From contig NZ_AKJZ01000051.1 of NCBI RefSeq assembly GCF_000282055.1, forward strand, positions 1 through 64,000: a stretch of DNA of 64,000 nt, written 5' to 3'. This DNA comes from Flavobacterium sp. CF136. Its GTDB lineage: Bacteria > Bacteroidota > Bacteroidia > Flavobacteriales > Flavobacteriaceae. Below the pieces are notes generated by a model that did no database searches, had not been told where the DNA came from, and saw only the letters and a list, made by a program, of their open reading frames with translations. Below are positions 62,608 through 64,000 of this stretch, one piece after another. Numbering within the stretch: the first letter of the stretch is position 1; each line of letters opens with the position of its first letter. A program made the translations under genes and the position numbers.

Positions 62608-62756
62608 ATCTGCTCAATCTGCAAAATCTACGTGAAAAATAATTAGCACGCAGATTTTGCAGATTCGGCAGATTTTTTTCTTTGCCACGAATTTTTATTA
62701 TTTTTTTAATGAAATAGTGAAAAAATAATTCGTGAAAATTCGTGTAATTCGTGGCG
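62608..62756. repeat. Family C repeats, two adjacent units
   Basis: The first unit (TCTGCTCAATCTGC, CACGCAGATTTTGCAGATT, GGCAGATTTTT) is of the GCAGATTT type. The second, GCCACGAATTTTT ... AATTCGTGTAATTCGTGGC, is a separate palindromic design. Together they fill most of the 180-base gap between GH127 and the partial PL1. Confidence 0.75.
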
Positions 62757-62763
62757 AGCTTTT

Positions 62764-64000
62764 TTATTTAACAAAGAAATTTATCTGGCGGCTCATTGAA
62801 TCTCCATCTTCATCTTTAACTGTAATTACAACAGAAGCAAATCCACTTTCTATAGCAGTAAACTGAATATCTTTTCCTTTCAAAATTATTTTACCGTTTT
62901 TAAGATCAGAGAAAGTATAAACTGGTTTTTTCTCATATCCTTTAAAGTAGTCAGCTGCCGAAAATTCTTTCTTTTCACCTGAATTTATGAAAAAATGAGG
63001 CTGTGCCATCCAGTCTAAATACTCATCCAATTGTGTAAAACCATTTTGATCTGTATCCAAATTCGTATCGGCAAAATCTCCCGCTTTAGAATTCTCATTT
63101 AATCCTCTTGCTGTTTCCCACCAATTTGGCAATCCATCATGATCGGTATCCCAATCTGCAGGACGTGTTTCGCTGGCATAATCGCCTAAGTCACCCAAAT
63201 CTTTCTCAGAATCAATCATTCCACCTAATCCGCTTTTACTTCCTTTATAGGTAAAAGTACCTTTCAAAGTTTCATCAATGATTCGGTTATCATGCTTGTC
63301 AAAAAATGGCTCGCTTGCTCCAACATCCGAAAGTACATTTTTATAAGCTGCCTGAGCACTTTCTGTTTTCACATAAGATTCGAAGAATGGTTTATCAACA
63401 AAAGTTTCATATTCAACAATTTCTTTATTTGAAATCGTCATTTTTCTTCCTTTCTCCTGAGATTTCTCATCAAAATAGCCCGGCATTATATTTCCATTGA
63501 AATAATAACGCTGCATTCCTTTTCCAACTCCCTCATGCTGTGCATTTAATGCAACAAAAATATCTGTAGAAGCTCCCGGTTTATAATAATTGTTTACAAA
63601 ATTTACTTCATTAGCGCCTCCGTCAGTCGTTCTTTTTCCCCAGTTGTAAACCACATTATTGGTAATATCTACTCTCCCCGTGTAATATCCATCTCCACTT
63701 AAACCTCCGCCAATACTCCAGTTTCTTCCGTAGTTATGTGCCAATAAATTATGATGAAAACTACCCACATCTCCGCCAATAGTAGCAGCAAATCCATGCA
63801 TTTTACCCACTTCATATTTGTCATGTCCCGCAACATTCAACGCTTCAGAAATTAACGTGCGTTGCAAAGTAATGTTGTGTGCTCCACGCGAACTGAAAGA
63901 TTCATCGATTGTCCAGCTGATTGAACAGTGGTCAATAATACTATGATTGGCTCCGGTTAAACCCATTCCGTCATACGTTTTCCCGCTTCCAATTCTCACT
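62764..64000 (-). CDS. PL1-type pectate lyase (third), 5' end outside the window
   Basis: The visible 411 residues are the C-terminal part of the beta-helix and tail; the frame is open at the edge (a GTG codon at 63999-63997 is not a real start). SIIDHCSISWTIDESFSSRGAHNITLQRT and MHGFAATIGGDVGSFHHNLLA match the PL1 branch of the other two. A tail with DTDHDGLPNWWETARGLNEN and DTDQNGFTQLDEYLD is the same calcium-type repeat, followed by a further beta domain not seen in the paralogs. It is the first visible gene of the right-hand operon and is followed by GH127. Confidence 0.88.
   Translation of the reverse strand, partial: VRIGSGKTYDGMGLTGANHSIIDHCSISWTIDESFSSRGAHNITLQRTLISEALNVAGHDKYEVGKMHGFAATIGGDVGSFHHNLLAHNYGRNWSIGGGLSGDGYYTGRVDITNNVVYNWGKRTTDGGANEVNFVNNYYKPGASTDIFVALNAQHEGVGKGMQRYYFNGNIMPGYFDEKSQEKGRKMTISNKEIVEYETFVDKPFFESYVKTESAQAAYKNVLSDVGASEPFFDKHDNRIIDETLKGTFTYKGSKSGLGGMIDSEKDLGDLGDYASETRPADWDTDHDGLPNWWETARGLNENSKAGDFADTNLDTDQNGFTQLDEYLDWMAQPHFFINSGEKKEFSAADYFKGYEKKPVYTFSDLKNGKIILKGKDIQFTAIESGFASVVITVKDEDGDSMSRQINFFVK

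Overview
The window looks like a chromosome segment of a Flavobacterium-type Bacteroidetes. It is AT-rich, carries SusC/SusD, lacks obvious Shine-Dalgarno sites, and the only clear constitutive promoter (ahead of the tRNA) is TTTG-N19-TATATTTG, the Bacteroidetes type. Most of it is a pectin-degradation locus; species and strain cannot be named from what is visible.

Left edge (1-5000): exbB-exbD on the minus strand, folC on the plus strand, tRNA-Val(TAC), then four small minus-strand genes (two lipoproteins, a parvulin-like isomerase, an ABM-like protein). From 5113 to 11492 lies an acid-sugar module: a minus-strand run with start/stop overlaps encoding a RuBisCO-like protein, a four-carbon-acid-sugar kinase (DUF1537) and an Asp/Glu-racemase-like protein, followed by a BASS-family transporter, with a divergent MFS acid-sugar-type transporter. 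RuBisCO-like plus DUF1537 kinase pairs are known from D-apionate (apiose) catabolism, and the neighbouring pectin locus encodes a GH140 apiosidase, so the two halves may form one apiose pathway. From 11610 to 14207 sits an unrelated three-gene minus-strand cluster: an endonuclease V-like protein and two paralogous AlkB-like 2-oxoglutarate/Fe(II) oxygenases.

From 14389 to 57619 there are 21 minus-strand genes forming one pectin utilisation locus. In transcription order they are SusC, SusD, PL1, DUF3826, PL1, a beta-helix fusion protein, GH140, GH28, GH43, a BNR-type protein, GH78, an STN-esterase fusion, GH95, a PD-(D/E)XK-like orphan, an MGH1-like hydrolase, GH78, a BNR lipoprotein, a periplasmic TIM-barrel isomerase-like protein, a GH67/115-like protein, and two GH2 enzymes. 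A second operon enters from the right edge (partial PL1, GH127, esterase, CE8) and ends at a strong hairpin near 58340. The gene set (lyases, polygalacturonase, methylesterase, rhamnosidases, arabinofuranosidase, fucosidase/galactosidase, galactosidases, apiosidase) fits branched pectin such as RG-II or RG-I. Enzymes would act outside the cell and in the periplasm, SusCD imports oligosaccharides, and the left-hand module would process an acid sugar in the cytoplasm.

Three things stand out. First, the susC promoter and a second internal promoter share CAGGA-N5-CAGG(A/T)-N22-TATTTTT(G/A) with identical spacing. Second, the EndoV/twin-AlkB cluster is a candidate undescribed nucleic-acid repair or modification system. 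Third, many gaps between the PUL genes hold a palindromic dispersed repeat from one of several families. No regulator, transposase, integrase or CRISPR array is visible.
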